A stretch of DNA of 5,349 nucleotides, from positions 1 through 5,349 of the forward strand of contig DAIDJQ010000028.1 of assembly GCA_027451305.1 (NCBI GenBank), given 5' to 3'. A program made the translations under genes and the position numbers. The stretch is from Cellulomonas sp. (lineage in GTDB: Bacteria; Actinomycetota; Actinomycetes; Actinomycetales; Cellulomonadaceae). Under the pieces are notes generated by a model. The model did not search any database. It saw nothing but the letters and a program-made list of their open reading frames with translations, and had not been told where the DNA came from. This document shows positions 1-5,328 of this stretch, piece by piece (the first letter of the stretch is position 1; each line of letters starts with the position of its first letter).

Positions 1-199
1 GAACGCCGCGACCAACACCTACGAGGACCTGCTGGCCGCCGGCGTCAACGACCCGGTCAAGGTCACGCGCTCCGCGCTGCAGAACGCGGCGTCCATCGCC
101 GCGCTGTTCCTCACCACGGAGGCCGTCGTCGCCGACAAGCCGGAGAAGGCCGCCCCGGCCGGCCCCGGCGGTGGCGAGGACTTCGGCGGCGGTTTCTGA
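1..199 (+). CDS. groEL: GroEL (60-kDa chaperonin), C-terminal end only; 5' part lies outside the window
   Basis: GroEL forms the double-ring cytosolic chaperonin that encloses unfolded proteins and refolds them in an ATP-dependent cycle with GroES. Only the last 65 codons are visible; codons begin at position 2 and the stop is TGA at 197-199. The segment [11 protein letters not shown], then [17 protein letters not shown], then [14 protein letters not shown] matches the highly conserved end of the equatorial domain of Hsp60 proteins, so the family call is secure. The flexible tail that follows ends in [11 protein letters not shown]. It is Gly- and Phe-rich but has no methionine, unlike the GGM repeats of E. 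coli GroEL, and it is not the His-rich tail of actinobacterial GroEL1 proteins. By inference it is therefore a GroEL2-like, main housekeeping copy. Neither groES nor a CIRCE or HAIR heat-shock operator can be judged, because the upstream region is not in the window. Two hairpins follow the stop. Confidence 0.94.
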   Translation, partial: NAATNTYEDLLAAGVNDPVKVTRSALQNAASIAALFLTTEAVVADKPEKAAPAGPGGGEDFGGGF

Positions 200-214
200 T
201 CCGCTGACGTCCCG

Positions 215-236
215 TCGGCGGCGCCTGCGCCGCTGA
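215..236 (+). terminator. Short GC-rich hairpin 16 nt after the groEL stop
   Basis: Bases 215-223 (TCGGCGGCG) pair with 228-236 (CGCCGCTGA), giving 9 bp including one G-T wobble, around a CCTG loop. No T-run follows. It could help end groEL transcription or protect the 3' end of the mRNA, acting with the stronger hairpin at 244-281. In DNA this GC-rich, short stems also arise by chance, so confidence is limited. Confidence 0.4.
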
Positions 237-243
237 GCTGACG

Positions 244-281
244 ACGAGGGGCCGGTCACCTACGGGTGGCCGGCCCCTCGT
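244..281. terminator. Strong hairpin with UACG tetraloop, probable bidirectional terminator between convergent genes
   Basis: Bases 244-260 pair with 265-281 in a 17-bp stem with a single T-G wobble (256/269). The loop 261-264 is TACG closed by C260-G265, which gives the exceptionally stable cUACGg class of UNCG tetraloop on the + strand transcript. It lies 44 nt after the groEL stop and 42 nt beyond the stop of the leftward DUF4031 gene, so it can serve transcripts from both sides. There is no T-tract on either strand, as is common for actinobacterial terminators. On the - strand transcript the loop reads CGTA, so the tetraloop bonus applies only to groEL mRNA. Confidence 0.8.
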
Positions 282-323
282 GCGTGCACCCGGCGGCCAA
301 CGGCATCAGGGCCGTCGGAAGGG

Positions 324-611
324 TCAGCCGTGCGAACGCGCCGACGGTCGGCGGTCCCTGGCCGGCACCCGCAGGCCCGACGCGATCAGGCGGCGGATCA
401 GCTCGTGCCCGTCGACCGGGACCGCGCCGAGGGCCACCAGGTCGTCGTACCGGTGGGCCGGGACGTCGTAGTGATCGAGGTCGAACGCCCGCGGCGGCAG
501 GCCGGCGCTCGCGGCTATCCGGTGCAGCTCGTCGTACGACTCGTCGCTGACCAGATGGCTCCACAGCATGCCGTGCTGGGGCCAGGCGGGCGGGTCGACG
601 AGGACGGTCAT
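324..611 (-). CDS. DUF4031 domain-containing protein, function unknown
   Basis: This is a 95-residue protein covered almost entirely by a DUF4031 domain. Recognisable family features are the opening MTVLVDPPAWPQHG, then LWSHLVSDESYDELH, the AFDLDHYDVP block around residues 42-51, and a C-terminal half with AVPVDGHELIRRL. No signal peptide or membrane segment is visible, so it is probably cytosolic. No biochemical role is established that I know of; conserved His and Asp residues (H14, H19, D45, H47, D49) could suggest metal binding or catalysis, but that is inference. The ATG at 611 is chosen because the family normally begins MTV right before the conserved VDPP-like motif. The frame stays open upstream to 1055, but that stretch overlaps the WXG100 gene in another frame. 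There is no good Shine-Dalgarno site, so translation may depend on the gene 47 bp upstream. The last residues (from about 83) are a basic tail. Confidence 0.86.
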   Translation of the reverse strand: MTVLVDPPAWPQHGMLWSHLVSDESYDELHRIAASAGLPPRAFDLDHYDVPAHRYDDLVALGAVPVDGHELIRRLIASGLRVPARDRRPSARSHG

Positions 612-658
612 CCAGCCGAGGGTAACCCGCCGCTCGCCGCCCGCCCCGCCGCCCCGGG

Positions 659-952
659 TCAGCCGACGGCGAAGAGCCGGGAGGCGGCCGCCTCCGCCTC
701 GGCGTACGTCTGCGAGGCGCTGGTCATCGCCGCACTGATCTGCGTGAGCGACTGCTCGACCCTGCCCTGGGTGGTGGACCAGTCGGCCAGCAGGCCGGCG
801 AACGCCCCGGCGGCGGCACCCCGCCACCCGCTCTGGAGCTCGGTCAGCTGGCGGTTCATCGCTGCCACCTCGGCCTGGATGGATGCGACCCGTGCCTGGA
901 CACCTGCGGCGGCACGTGCCAGCTCGGCTGCGTCGACCTCGTAACGGCTCAT
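659..952 (-). CDS. WXG100 family (ESAT-6-like) protein
   Basis: WXG100 proteins are small helical-hairpin proteins exported by type VII (ESX) secretion systems, usually as dimers. This one has 97 residues, the family's normal size. The signature turn is SGWRG, with W43 and G45, between a helix at about 5-38 and a second at about 47-92. A Y83-x-x-x-E87 motif near the C-terminus fits the YxxxD/E export signal of ESX substrates. Cysteines, a signal peptide and membrane segments are absent, as expected. The start is secure: GGAGG sits 4 nt before the ATG (complement of 957-961). The gene is single, not an esxB-esxA pair, and no EccC ATPase, EccD channel or mycosin is in the window. It could therefore be a homodimeric substrate of an ESX system coded elsewhere, or a WXG100-fold protein with another role. 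The downstream DUF4031 gene is probably cotranscribed. Confidence 0.9.
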   Translation of the reverse strand: MSRYEVDAAELARAAAGVQARVASIQAEVAAMNRQLTELQSGWRGAAAGAFAGLLADWSTTQGRVEQSLTQISAAMTSASQTYAEAEAAASRLFAVG

Positions 953-1013
953 CGGACCTCCCGTGCCCCACCGGGCCGTCGGATGGGCGGCTCAGGACGA
1001 CGGGGCGGTCCCG

Positions 1014-1019
1014 ACGGTA
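1014..1019 (-). promoter_or_regulatory. Candidate -10 element (TACCGT) for the WXG100 gene
   Basis: The - strand reads TACCGT here, matching the actinobacterial TANNNT pattern, and lies 61 nt upstream of the WXG100 ATG. A start point near 1007 would give a leader of about 55 nt carrying the good GGAGG site. No convincing -35 is seen at the right distance. A perfect 10-bp palindrome, GCGACGTCGC, lies just upstream at 1038-1047 and could be an operator. The hexamer is short, so chance occurrence is quite possible. Confidence 0.3.
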
Positions 1020-1103
1020 GGCAAGGGGTGCGGGGTGGCGACGTCGCGCAGCCACGGTCGCTGCGGACGGCAGCGGCGCGCTCGGGCTGGGGACGCGTCA
1101 CAG

Positions 1104-1122
1104 GGCCGGTCCGGAGCCGGCC
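1104..1122 (-). terminator. Possible weak hairpin downstream of the HD-protein gene
   Basis: GGCCGG (1104-1109) can pair with CCGGCC (1117-1122) around a 7-nt loop, about 50 nt past the stop of the leftward HD gene. There is no T-run. It contains the first copy of the 15-bp direct repeat, so the pairing may be a by-product of that repeat. This is the only hairpin I could find that might end the upstream transcript before the WXG100 gene. Confidence 0.22.
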
Positions 1123-1151
1123 GTGGTGCGCACGGGCGGTCCGGAGCCGGC
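1107..1151. repeat. 15-bp direct repeat, two exact copies separated by 15 bp
   Basis: CGGTCCGGAGCCGGC occurs at 1107-1121 and again, without mismatch, at 1137-1151, so the period is 30 bp. Each copy carries the palindromic core TCCGGA. The flanking bases differ on both sides, so the identity stops at 15 bp. The pair lies in the 221-bp gap between the HD gene and the WXG100 gene. It could be a tandem binding site or a recent local duplication; no known regulator motif is recognised. Confidence 0.75.
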
Positions 1152-1173
1152 GGTCCCCGGCCCCGTCCAGACG

Positions 1174-1935
1174 TCAGACGGAGGTGCTGGTGTGCGTCTC
1201 GGTCGGGGCGGGCGCGCCGGCGAGACTCTCGGCAGCGGCCGCGGCGGCGAGCTTGCCGAGCTCCTTCTCGATGCGGGCGAGCTCGGCCGACAGGTTCTGG
1301 CGGGCGGGCTCCTCCCAGCGCTCGGAGAGCGGGCTGACGAACAGGCGCTTGCGGGCGAGCAGCTTGCGCAGGATGTGCTCGCGCGCCTCGAGGAACTTCT
1401 CCACGGGGACGTGGGCGTACTCGGCGCGCAGGTCCTCGAGGTACGTCCGGTACCGCTGCGGCTCGGTGGCCAGCATCGCCAGGTCCGCGTCGCACAGGAC
1501 GGCGCTGTCCGGGTCCGCCGGGTCCGGGTTGTGCCGCGCGAGGCGGACCACGAGGTCGTGCACCCGCTGGGCCTTCTCCGCCGGCACCCCGAGCGCGGTC
1601 AGCTCGTCGTACGCCAGATGGGCGCTGGCCACCTCGTCCTCGCCACCGCGGTTGTCGTACGCCGCGCGCTCGGCCGAGTCGAAGATGGCGCCGTGGTACC
1701 AGGCCGCGAGGCGTACCAGCTCCGGGTCGTAGGTCTCCTCCGTGAGCTCGTCGACACGGGCGATCACGTCGACCAGGTGCTTCAGGTTGTGGAAGTGCCG
1801 CTCGGGGGCGGTCCACCGGGCGAGCAGCGACTCACCGGTCCGGCGGATCTCCTCGGGGTCGGCGGTGCCGCCGACCGCCTGGACGCTGCGAACGAATGCG
1901 GACAACAACCACTGTGGCGCGTCATGGACGCCCAT
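1174..1935 (-). CDS. HD-superfamily metal-dependent phosphohydrolase-like protein
   Basis: This 253-residue soluble protein resembles the predicted metal-dependent HD phosphohydrolases of the COG4339 type, whose substrate is unknown. Motifs seen are RHFHNLKHL (H47, H49, H53), then AAWYHGAIFD (H81), a GGEDE stretch at 97-101 where the family has its acidic run, VRLARH ending at H135, and LCDADLAML with D149 and D151. The HD doublet that names the superfamily reads H81-G82, so one expected metal ligand is missing. The protein may use other ligands, or bind without hydrolysing. The C-terminus (about 216-253) continues the helical part and ends in a low-complexity Ala/Thr/Ser tail. The ATG at 1935 is supported by TGAGGT 7 nt upstream (complement of 1943-1948). 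The gene follows the sensor kinase by 44 bp, so cotranscription is possible, though a TACGAT element lies between them. No functional link to the two-component pair is shown by the sequence. Confidence 0.83.
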   Translation of the reverse strand: MGVHDAPQWLLSAFVRSVQAVGGTADPEEIRRTGESLLARWTAPERHFHNLKHLVDVIARVDELTEETYDPELVRLAAWYHGAIFDSAERAAYDNRGGEDEVASAHLAYDELTALGVPAEKAQRVHDLVVRLARHNPDPADPDSAVLCDADLAMLATEPQRYRTYLEDLRAEYAHVPVEKFLEAREHILRKLLARKRLFVSPLSERWEEPARQNLSAELARIEKELGKLAAAAAAESLAGAPAPTETHTSTSV

Positions 1936-1970
1936 TGATCCGACCTCACGGCTGGCGACTAGGACGAGTC

Positions 1971-1976
1971 ATCGTA
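1971..1976 (-). promoter_or_regulatory. Candidate -10 element (TACGAT) for the HD-protein gene
   Basis: TACGAT on the - strand is a good match to the actinobacterial TANNNT consensus. It lies 35 nt upstream of the HD gene's ATG and just past the kinase stop codon. Transcription from about 1964 would give a leader near 29 nt that includes the TGAGGT ribosome site. The -35 region falls in the end of the kinase gene and shows no clear match. This would let the HD gene be expressed apart from the two-component operon. Confidence 0.35.
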
Positions 1977-1979
1977 GCC

Positions 1980-3683
1980 TCAGGCCCTGTCAGCGACCTC
2001 TCGGGGCCCATCGGGCACGGTCCGGCGTTCGCCCGCGCCGTCCGTGCGGACGTCGTCGCTGGTCACAGCCTTACGGTCGGGAGTGACGCCGTTCGCGGCC
2101 TGCGGCCGGGGCTCGCCGGCCTCGTCGTGCCCACCGCTCGCGTCGTGCCATTCGCTCTCGTCGTGCCCGTCCGTCCCGTCCGGTCGGTCGCGCACGCCTT
2201 CCTCGTCCTCGTCGTCGTCCTCGCCTTGGACCGCCTTGACCGCCGGCAGGACCACGCGCACGGTCGTACCCCCGCCGGGCGTCTGCGCCAGGGCCACCTG
2301 CCCGCCGTGCGCCGAGACGATGGCCGCGACGATCGCCATGCCGAGACCTGCTCCGCCCGACTCGCGAGTTCGTGAGGCGTCCACGCGGTAGAACCGCTCG
2401 AACACCCTCGCTGCGTGCTCCGGGTCGATCCCCGGCCCGTGGTCGCGGACCTCGATCACGCCCACTCCGCTGCCCGCCCCCACCGCGATCTCCACGGGCG
2501 TGCCCGGCGGCGTGTGCTGCACCACGTTGCCCACCAGGTTGGCCACCACCTGGCGCAGCCGTGCGTCGTCGCCGAGCACCAGGGTGGCGCCGGCGGGCTG
2601 GCCGGCATCCAGGGGTGCCAGTCGGGCGGGGCGGTCGGGGTCGAGCGCGCGAAGGTCGCTGATCGCATCGGCCGCCAGCACCGTCAGGTCCACCGGCTCG
2701 TAGGCGATCGGACGCCCCTCGTCCAGCCGGGCGAGGGCGAGGAGGTCCTCGACGAGCGTGCCCATCCGCCGCGCGGACCCCTCGATGCGGCGCATGGTGT
2801 CGTCCACCTGCTCGGTCCCGGTCAGGGCGCCCATGCGGTAGAGCTCGGCGTAGCCGCGGATCGTCGCGAGCGGGGTGCGCAGCTCGTGCGAGGCGTCGGC
2901 GACGAACCGGCGCATGCGCGCCTCGGAGGCGGTCCGGGCGTCGAACGCCGCCTCGATCTGGGTCAGCATCCCGTTGAGCGCCACGCCGAGGCGTCCCACC
3001 TCGGTGGTCTCCGGTGCGGTCCGCACGCGTCGGGACAGGTCGCCCGCGGCGATGGCCGCGGCCGTCTCCTCGATCCGGCCCAGCGGCGCGAGCGAGCGGC
3101 GAACGGCCCAGCCGGCGGCCAGCCCGCCGAGCAGGACGATGCCGGCGCCGGACAGCAGCAGCACGGACACCATGGTGCTGGTGGTGTCGCGCGCCTCCGC
3201 GAGGGGCAGGGCGATCAGCACCCAGCCGCTCGCGTCGTTGGTGGGGTACGCCACCGCCCGCCAGTGCGACCCCGCCACCGACGACTCGACGGTGAACGGC
3301 CGGCCGTCGAGCGCCGCCGCCTGCTGCGCGGAGAGGTCCGGCACGTGCGGCTCGCCGTAGGCGTCCACCACGCTCTGGGAGCCCCAGACGAACGACTGCG
3401 CGCCCTCCACCTGCAGCCGCACGTAGTAGTCGGACGGCCCGCCCGTCTGGTGCAGCCCGTTGAGCAGGGCGGTCACCCGCTGGTCCGCCAGCGCCGTGCC
3501 CTCGGTGCGCAGCTTGTCGTCGATCTGTGCGACCAGCGACCGCTGCAGCAGCGCGGTGCTGGTGATGCCGGCCAGCACCAGACCGACCGCGATCAGCACG
3601 GTGGCCACTCCGATCAGCCGGCCGCGCAGCGGGAGCCGGTCCCAGAAGGCCAGCCACCGCCGCGGTGGGTGCGGACGCTTCAC
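1980..3683 (-). CDS. Sensor histidine kinase (two-component system, OmpR-partner type)
   Basis: This 567-residue membrane kinase senses an unknown signal and passes phosphate to the response regulator coded just upstream. Domains in order: short basic cytoplasmic start; TM1 about 23-47; extracytoplasmic sensor region about 48-169; TM2 about 170-193; HAMP about 194-246 (SLAPLGRIEE, AIAAGDLSRRV); HisKA dimerisation with SHELRTPL, phosphorylated H266; HATPase_c with N box NLVGN (N382, N386), G1 box DHGPGID (414-420), F box FERFYR (428-433) and G2 box GGAGLGMAI (443-451). All catalytic boxes look intact. The GTG start at 3683 overlaps the regulator's TGA in a GTGA junction, typical translational coupling; no clear Shine-Dalgarno is seen. 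After the kinase core ends near VRVVLPA (about 481), there is an unusual 85-residue acidic tail with E488DDDEDEE and three HD-starting hexapeptides. The tail has 12 of 85 codons ending in A or T by hand count, more than most of the core. Confidence 0.95.
   Translation of the reverse strand: MKRPHPPRRWLAFWDRLPLRGRLIGVATVLIAVGLVLAGITSTALLQRSLVAQIDDKLRTEGTALADQRVTALLNGLHQTGGPSDYYVRLQVEGAQSFVWGSQSVVDAYGEPHVPDLSAQQAAALDGRPFTVESSVAGSHWRAVAYPTNDASGWVLIALPLAEARDTTSTMVSVLLLSGAGIVLLGGLAAGWAVRRSLAPLGRIEETAAAIAAGDLSRRVRTAPETTEVGRLGVALNGMLTQIEAAFDARTASEARMRRFVADASHELRTPLATIRGYAELYRMGALTGTEQVDDTMRRIEGSARRMGTLVEDLLALARLDEGRPIAYEPVDLTVLAADAISDLRALDPDRPARLAPLDAGQPAGATLVLGDDARLRQVVANLVGNVVQHTPPGTPVEIAVGAGSGVGVIEVRDHGPGIDPEHAARVFERFYRVDASRTRESGGAGLGMAIVAAIVSAHGGQVALAQTPGGGTTVRVVLPAVKAVQGEDDDEDEEGVRDRPDGTDGHDESEWHDASGGHDEAGEPRPQAANGVTPDRKAVTSDDVRTDGAGERRTVPDGPREVADRA
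2112..2165 (-). repeat. Three tandem 18-bp units coding HD(E/A)(S/A)xx hexapeptides in the kinase tail
   Basis: Within the kinase C-terminal tail, residues 507-524 read HDESEW, HDASGG, HDEAGE, three hexapeptides in direct succession. The DNA shows the same 18-bp period: CTCGTCGTGCC at 2121-2131 and 2157-2167, with a one-mismatch copy CGCGTCGTGCC at 2139-2149 (+ strand). Such coding repeats can grow or shrink by slippage, so copy number may vary between strains. The role is unknown; clustered His and Asp could bind a metal. Confidence 0.7.
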
Positions 3684-4405
3684 GACTGCTCGCGCAGCAG
3701 GTAGCCGACCCCGCGCTTGGTGTGGATCAGCGGCGGCAGCCGACGGCCCTGCTCGTCGTCCAGCTGGTCCACCTTGCGGCGCAGGTAGGAGATGTAGGAC
3801 TCGACGATGTTGGCGTCGCCGCCCCAGTCGTACTGCCACACGTGGTCGAGGATCTGCGCCTTGGACAGCACCCGGCCGGCGTTCAGCATCAGGTAGCGGA
3901 GCAGCTTGAACTCGGTGGGGGACAGGTCGATCAGCTGCCCGGAGCGGCGCACCTCGTGGGAGTCGTCGTCCAGCTCGAGGTCGGCGTAGCGGAGCACCTG
4001 GGAGTCGTCGTCCACGTGCTGGGTGCGGCGCAGCACCGCCCGGATCCGCGCGACGACCTCCTCGAGGCTGAACGGCTTGGTGACGTAGTCGTCGCCCCCG
4101 ACCGTGAGCCCCTGGACCTTGTCCGCCGTGTCGTCGCGCGCCGTGAGGAAGAGCACGGGGACGTGCTGACCCTTCTCGCGGAGCCGGCGGGTGACGGTGA
4201 AGCCGTCCATGTCCGGCAGCATGACGTCCAGCACCACGAGGTCCGGCTGGAGCTCACGGGCGATGCGCAGCGCGGAGCCGCCGTCGGCGGCCGAGGTGAC
4301 CTCGAACCCCGCGAAGCGCAGAGAGGTCGCGAGGAGCTCGCGGATGTTGGGCTCGTCGTCGACGACGAGCAGCCGGGCCTCGGGCACGCCGGACGCAGGG
4401 ATCAT
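3680..4405 (-). CDS. OmpR/PhoP-family response regulator
   Basis: This 241-residue DNA-binding regulator is the partner of the overlapping sensor kinase. The receiver domain (about 11-124) has the acidic pocket D16-D17, phospho-acceptor D60 in LVVLDVMLPDMDG, switch residue T88, Y107 and K110 in GGDDYVTKPF. A short linker leads to an OmpR-type winged helix (about 138-238), with DLSPTEFKLLRYL, a recognition helix near NIVESYISYLRRKVD (199-213) and the wing HTKRGVGYLLRE. From memory, the blocks DDYVTKPFSLEEVVAR and LSPTEF...LLRY resemble mycobacterial PhoP, but many actinobacterial paralogues share them, so no gene symbol is given. The ATG at 4405 is preferred because the receiver fold begins about ten residues later; a GTG two codons upstream (4411) is also possible. 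No Shine-Dalgarno is seen. CACACT lies 6 nt before the ATG, a weak -10 match that would make this mRNA leaderless. Regulated genes are unknown; self-regulation from the divergent region is plausible. Confidence 0.95.
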   Translation of the reverse strand: MIPASGVPEARLLVVDDEPNIRELLATSLRFAGFEVTSAADGGSALRIARELQPDLVVLDVMLPDMDGFTVTRRLREKGQHVPVLFLTARDDTADKVQGLTVGGDDYVTKPFSLEEVVARIRAVLRRTQHVDDDSQVLRYADLELDDDSHEVRRSGQLIDLSPTEFKLLRYLMLNAGRVLSKAQILDHVWQYDWGGDANIVESYISYLRRKVDQLDDEQGRRLPPLIHTKRGVGYLLREQS

Positions 4406-4451
4406 CGACACAGTGTGCGTCCGCTCGCTGGGAGTGCGCTGGACGCCACCT

Positions 4452-4471
4452 GCGTGCCGTGGGTGGCACGC
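4452..4471. promoter_or_regulatory. Inverted repeat in the divergent intergenic region, candidate operator
   Basis: GCGTGCC (4452-4458) and GGCACGC (4465-4471) form a perfect 7-bp inverted repeat with a 6-bp centre, so half-site centres are 13 bp apart. It lies 47 bp from the regulator's ATG and 72 bp from the amidotransferase ATG, where a bound protein could affect both directions. OmpR-type regulators more often use direct repeats, so a different repressor or an RNA hairpin is also possible. An overlapping alternative pairing, CCACC (4446-4450) with GGTGG (4462-4466), exists. Confidence 0.4.
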
Positions 4472-4530
4472 CGATGTGAGCGTTACCACGACATAGGCCT
4501 TCCGGCTCGGGGACACCCCGCAGGGGCCTG

Positions 4531-4536
4531 TACCGT
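4531..4536 (+). promoter_or_regulatory. Candidate -10 element (TACCGT) giving a leaderless amidotransferase mRNA
   Basis: TACCGT fits the TANNNT actinobacterial -10 pattern and ends exactly 6 nt before the ATG at 4543. A start point 7 nt after the hexamer would place the A of ATG at +1, the usual arrangement for leaderless actinobacterial transcripts. The absence of any Shine-Dalgarno sequence before the ATG agrees with this. A clear -35 is not visible; GGGACA at 4510-4515 is only 15 bp away. The same hexamer also precedes the WXG100 gene. Confidence 0.5.
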
Positions 4537-4542
4537 CATCCC

Positions 4543-5328
4543 ATGACGACTGTCCAGATCGAGGCGGACGAGAGCCTCGACCCGATCGGCGCGCCCCGCG
4601 CGCGCCTGACCGTGCTGCAGAGCTCGCCCAGCTGCGGTCTCGACCAGTTCGCCGAGTGGCTCGGCGACGTCGACATCGAGCTGGTCCGAGCCGACCTCGG
4701 TGAGCCGGTCCCGGCGGCGGACGCGGTGGGCGACGGCCTGCTGGTCCTCGGTGCCGAGCTCTCCGTGCACGACGGCGAGCGCGCCCCGTGGCTGTCCGCG
4801 GTGCGTGACCTCCTGGCCGAGGCGAGCTCCACCGGGGTGCCGACCCTCGCCGTCTGCCTCGGCGCGCAGCTGCTCGCGGTGTCCCGCGGCGGCCGGGTCG
4901 AGGTGGCCGCGCCTCCCGGGCCCGAGGTCGGCGTGGTGAACGTCCGCTGGCGCCCCGAGGCGGAGTCGGACGCGCTGGTCGGGCCGCTGCTGCGGCCCTG
5001 GCAGGCCCGTCGGCTCACGCCCCAGCCCGCCATGCACGACGACGCGGTGGTGGAGCTGCCGCGCGGCGCCGTCTGGCTCGGCTCCTCGGCGATGTACCCG
5101 TACCACGCGTTCCGCATCGGCTCGGCGTGGGGGCTGCAGTTCCACCCCGAGACGTCCGAGGCGACGCTGCGGGAGTGGGCGGTCGCCGCCGGGCACGACG
5201 CCGACGCGGCCGTGGCCGGCTGGGCCGAGCAGGACGAGCAGGTCACCGCGTTCGGTCGCGGCATCGCCGAGCAGCTGGCGGCGCTGGTCCGAGCCCGGGC
5301 CGACGAGCAGTCGCACGTCCCCGCCTGA
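4543..5328 (+). CDS. Class I (triad) glutamine amidotransferase family protein
   Basis: This 261-residue cytosolic protein has a stand-alone glutaminase domain like the N-terminal part of GMP synthase (COG0518 type). Such domains release ammonia from glutamine, or hydrolyse related gamma-glutamyl amides, through a Cys-His-Glu triad. The triad is visible: C105 in the elbow AVCLGAQLLA, with H201 and E203 in WGLQFHPE. The oxyanion region reads LVLGAELSVHDGERAPWL (67-84), close to the usual GGPxSVxD...PWL but with Gly-Ala in place of Gly-Gly. No synthetase domain follows, so the acceptor is unknown; a separate ammonia-using partner or simple amide hydrolysis are both possible. About 20 residues precede the first strand (RLTVLQSSP), a slightly long N-terminus. 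The ATG at 4543 is still favoured by the TACCGT element 6 nt before it. The gene diverges from the response regulator across 137 bp, so it could be one of its targets, which is inference. Length is normal for the family. Confidence 0.9.
   Translation: MTTVQIEADESLDPIGAPRARLTVLQSSPSCGLDQFAEWLGDVDIELVRADLGEPVPAADAVGDGLLVLGAELSVHDGERAPWLSAVRDLLAEASSTGVPTLAVCLGAQLLAVSRGGRVEVAAPPGPEVGVVNVRWRPEAESDALVGPLLRPWQARRLTPQPAMHDDAVVELPRGAVWLGSSAMYPYHAFRIGSAWGLQFHPETSEATLREWAVAAGHDADAAVAGWAEQDEQVTAFGRGIAEQLAALVRARADEQSHVPA

Noticed and set aside
612..1055. N-terminal extension of the DUF4031 frame up to 1055
   Set aside because: It overlaps the WXG100 gene in a different frame and is Arg/Gly-rich without homology; the family starts at the ATG at 611.
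1123..1938. + strand open frame of 271 codons opposite the HD gene
   Set aside because: It has no recognisable domain, while the - strand frame has family motifs and a good ribosome site. Antisense GC shadow.
1980..2237. Frameshift as the cause of the kinase's acidic tail
   Set aside because: The frame continues smoothly from the intact G2 box and the conserved last strand (VRVVLP), and no alternative frame resumes a kinase-like end. A read-through extension remains possible but no frameshift is visible.
2415..3704. Long + strand open frame of 429 codons opposite the kinase
   Set aside because: It is antisense to a kinase with all its catalytic boxes; its translation is low-complexity and rich in Arg, Gly and His. 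It is a shadow of high-GC codon use.
4475..4500. PHO-box or PhoP-like direct repeats upstream of the regulator
   Set aside because: I looked for GTTCACC-type or TCACAGC-type repeats; only single loose matches such as GCTCACA were seen, not a spaced pair.
4412..4516. Longer start for the response regulator at GTG 4516
   Set aside because: The added residues precede the receiver fold without similarity and would cover the whole divergent promoter region.
4483..5316. - strand open frame of 277 codons opposite the amidotransferase
   Set aside because: The + strand frame carries the Cys-His-Glu triad; the antisense product is low-complexity.
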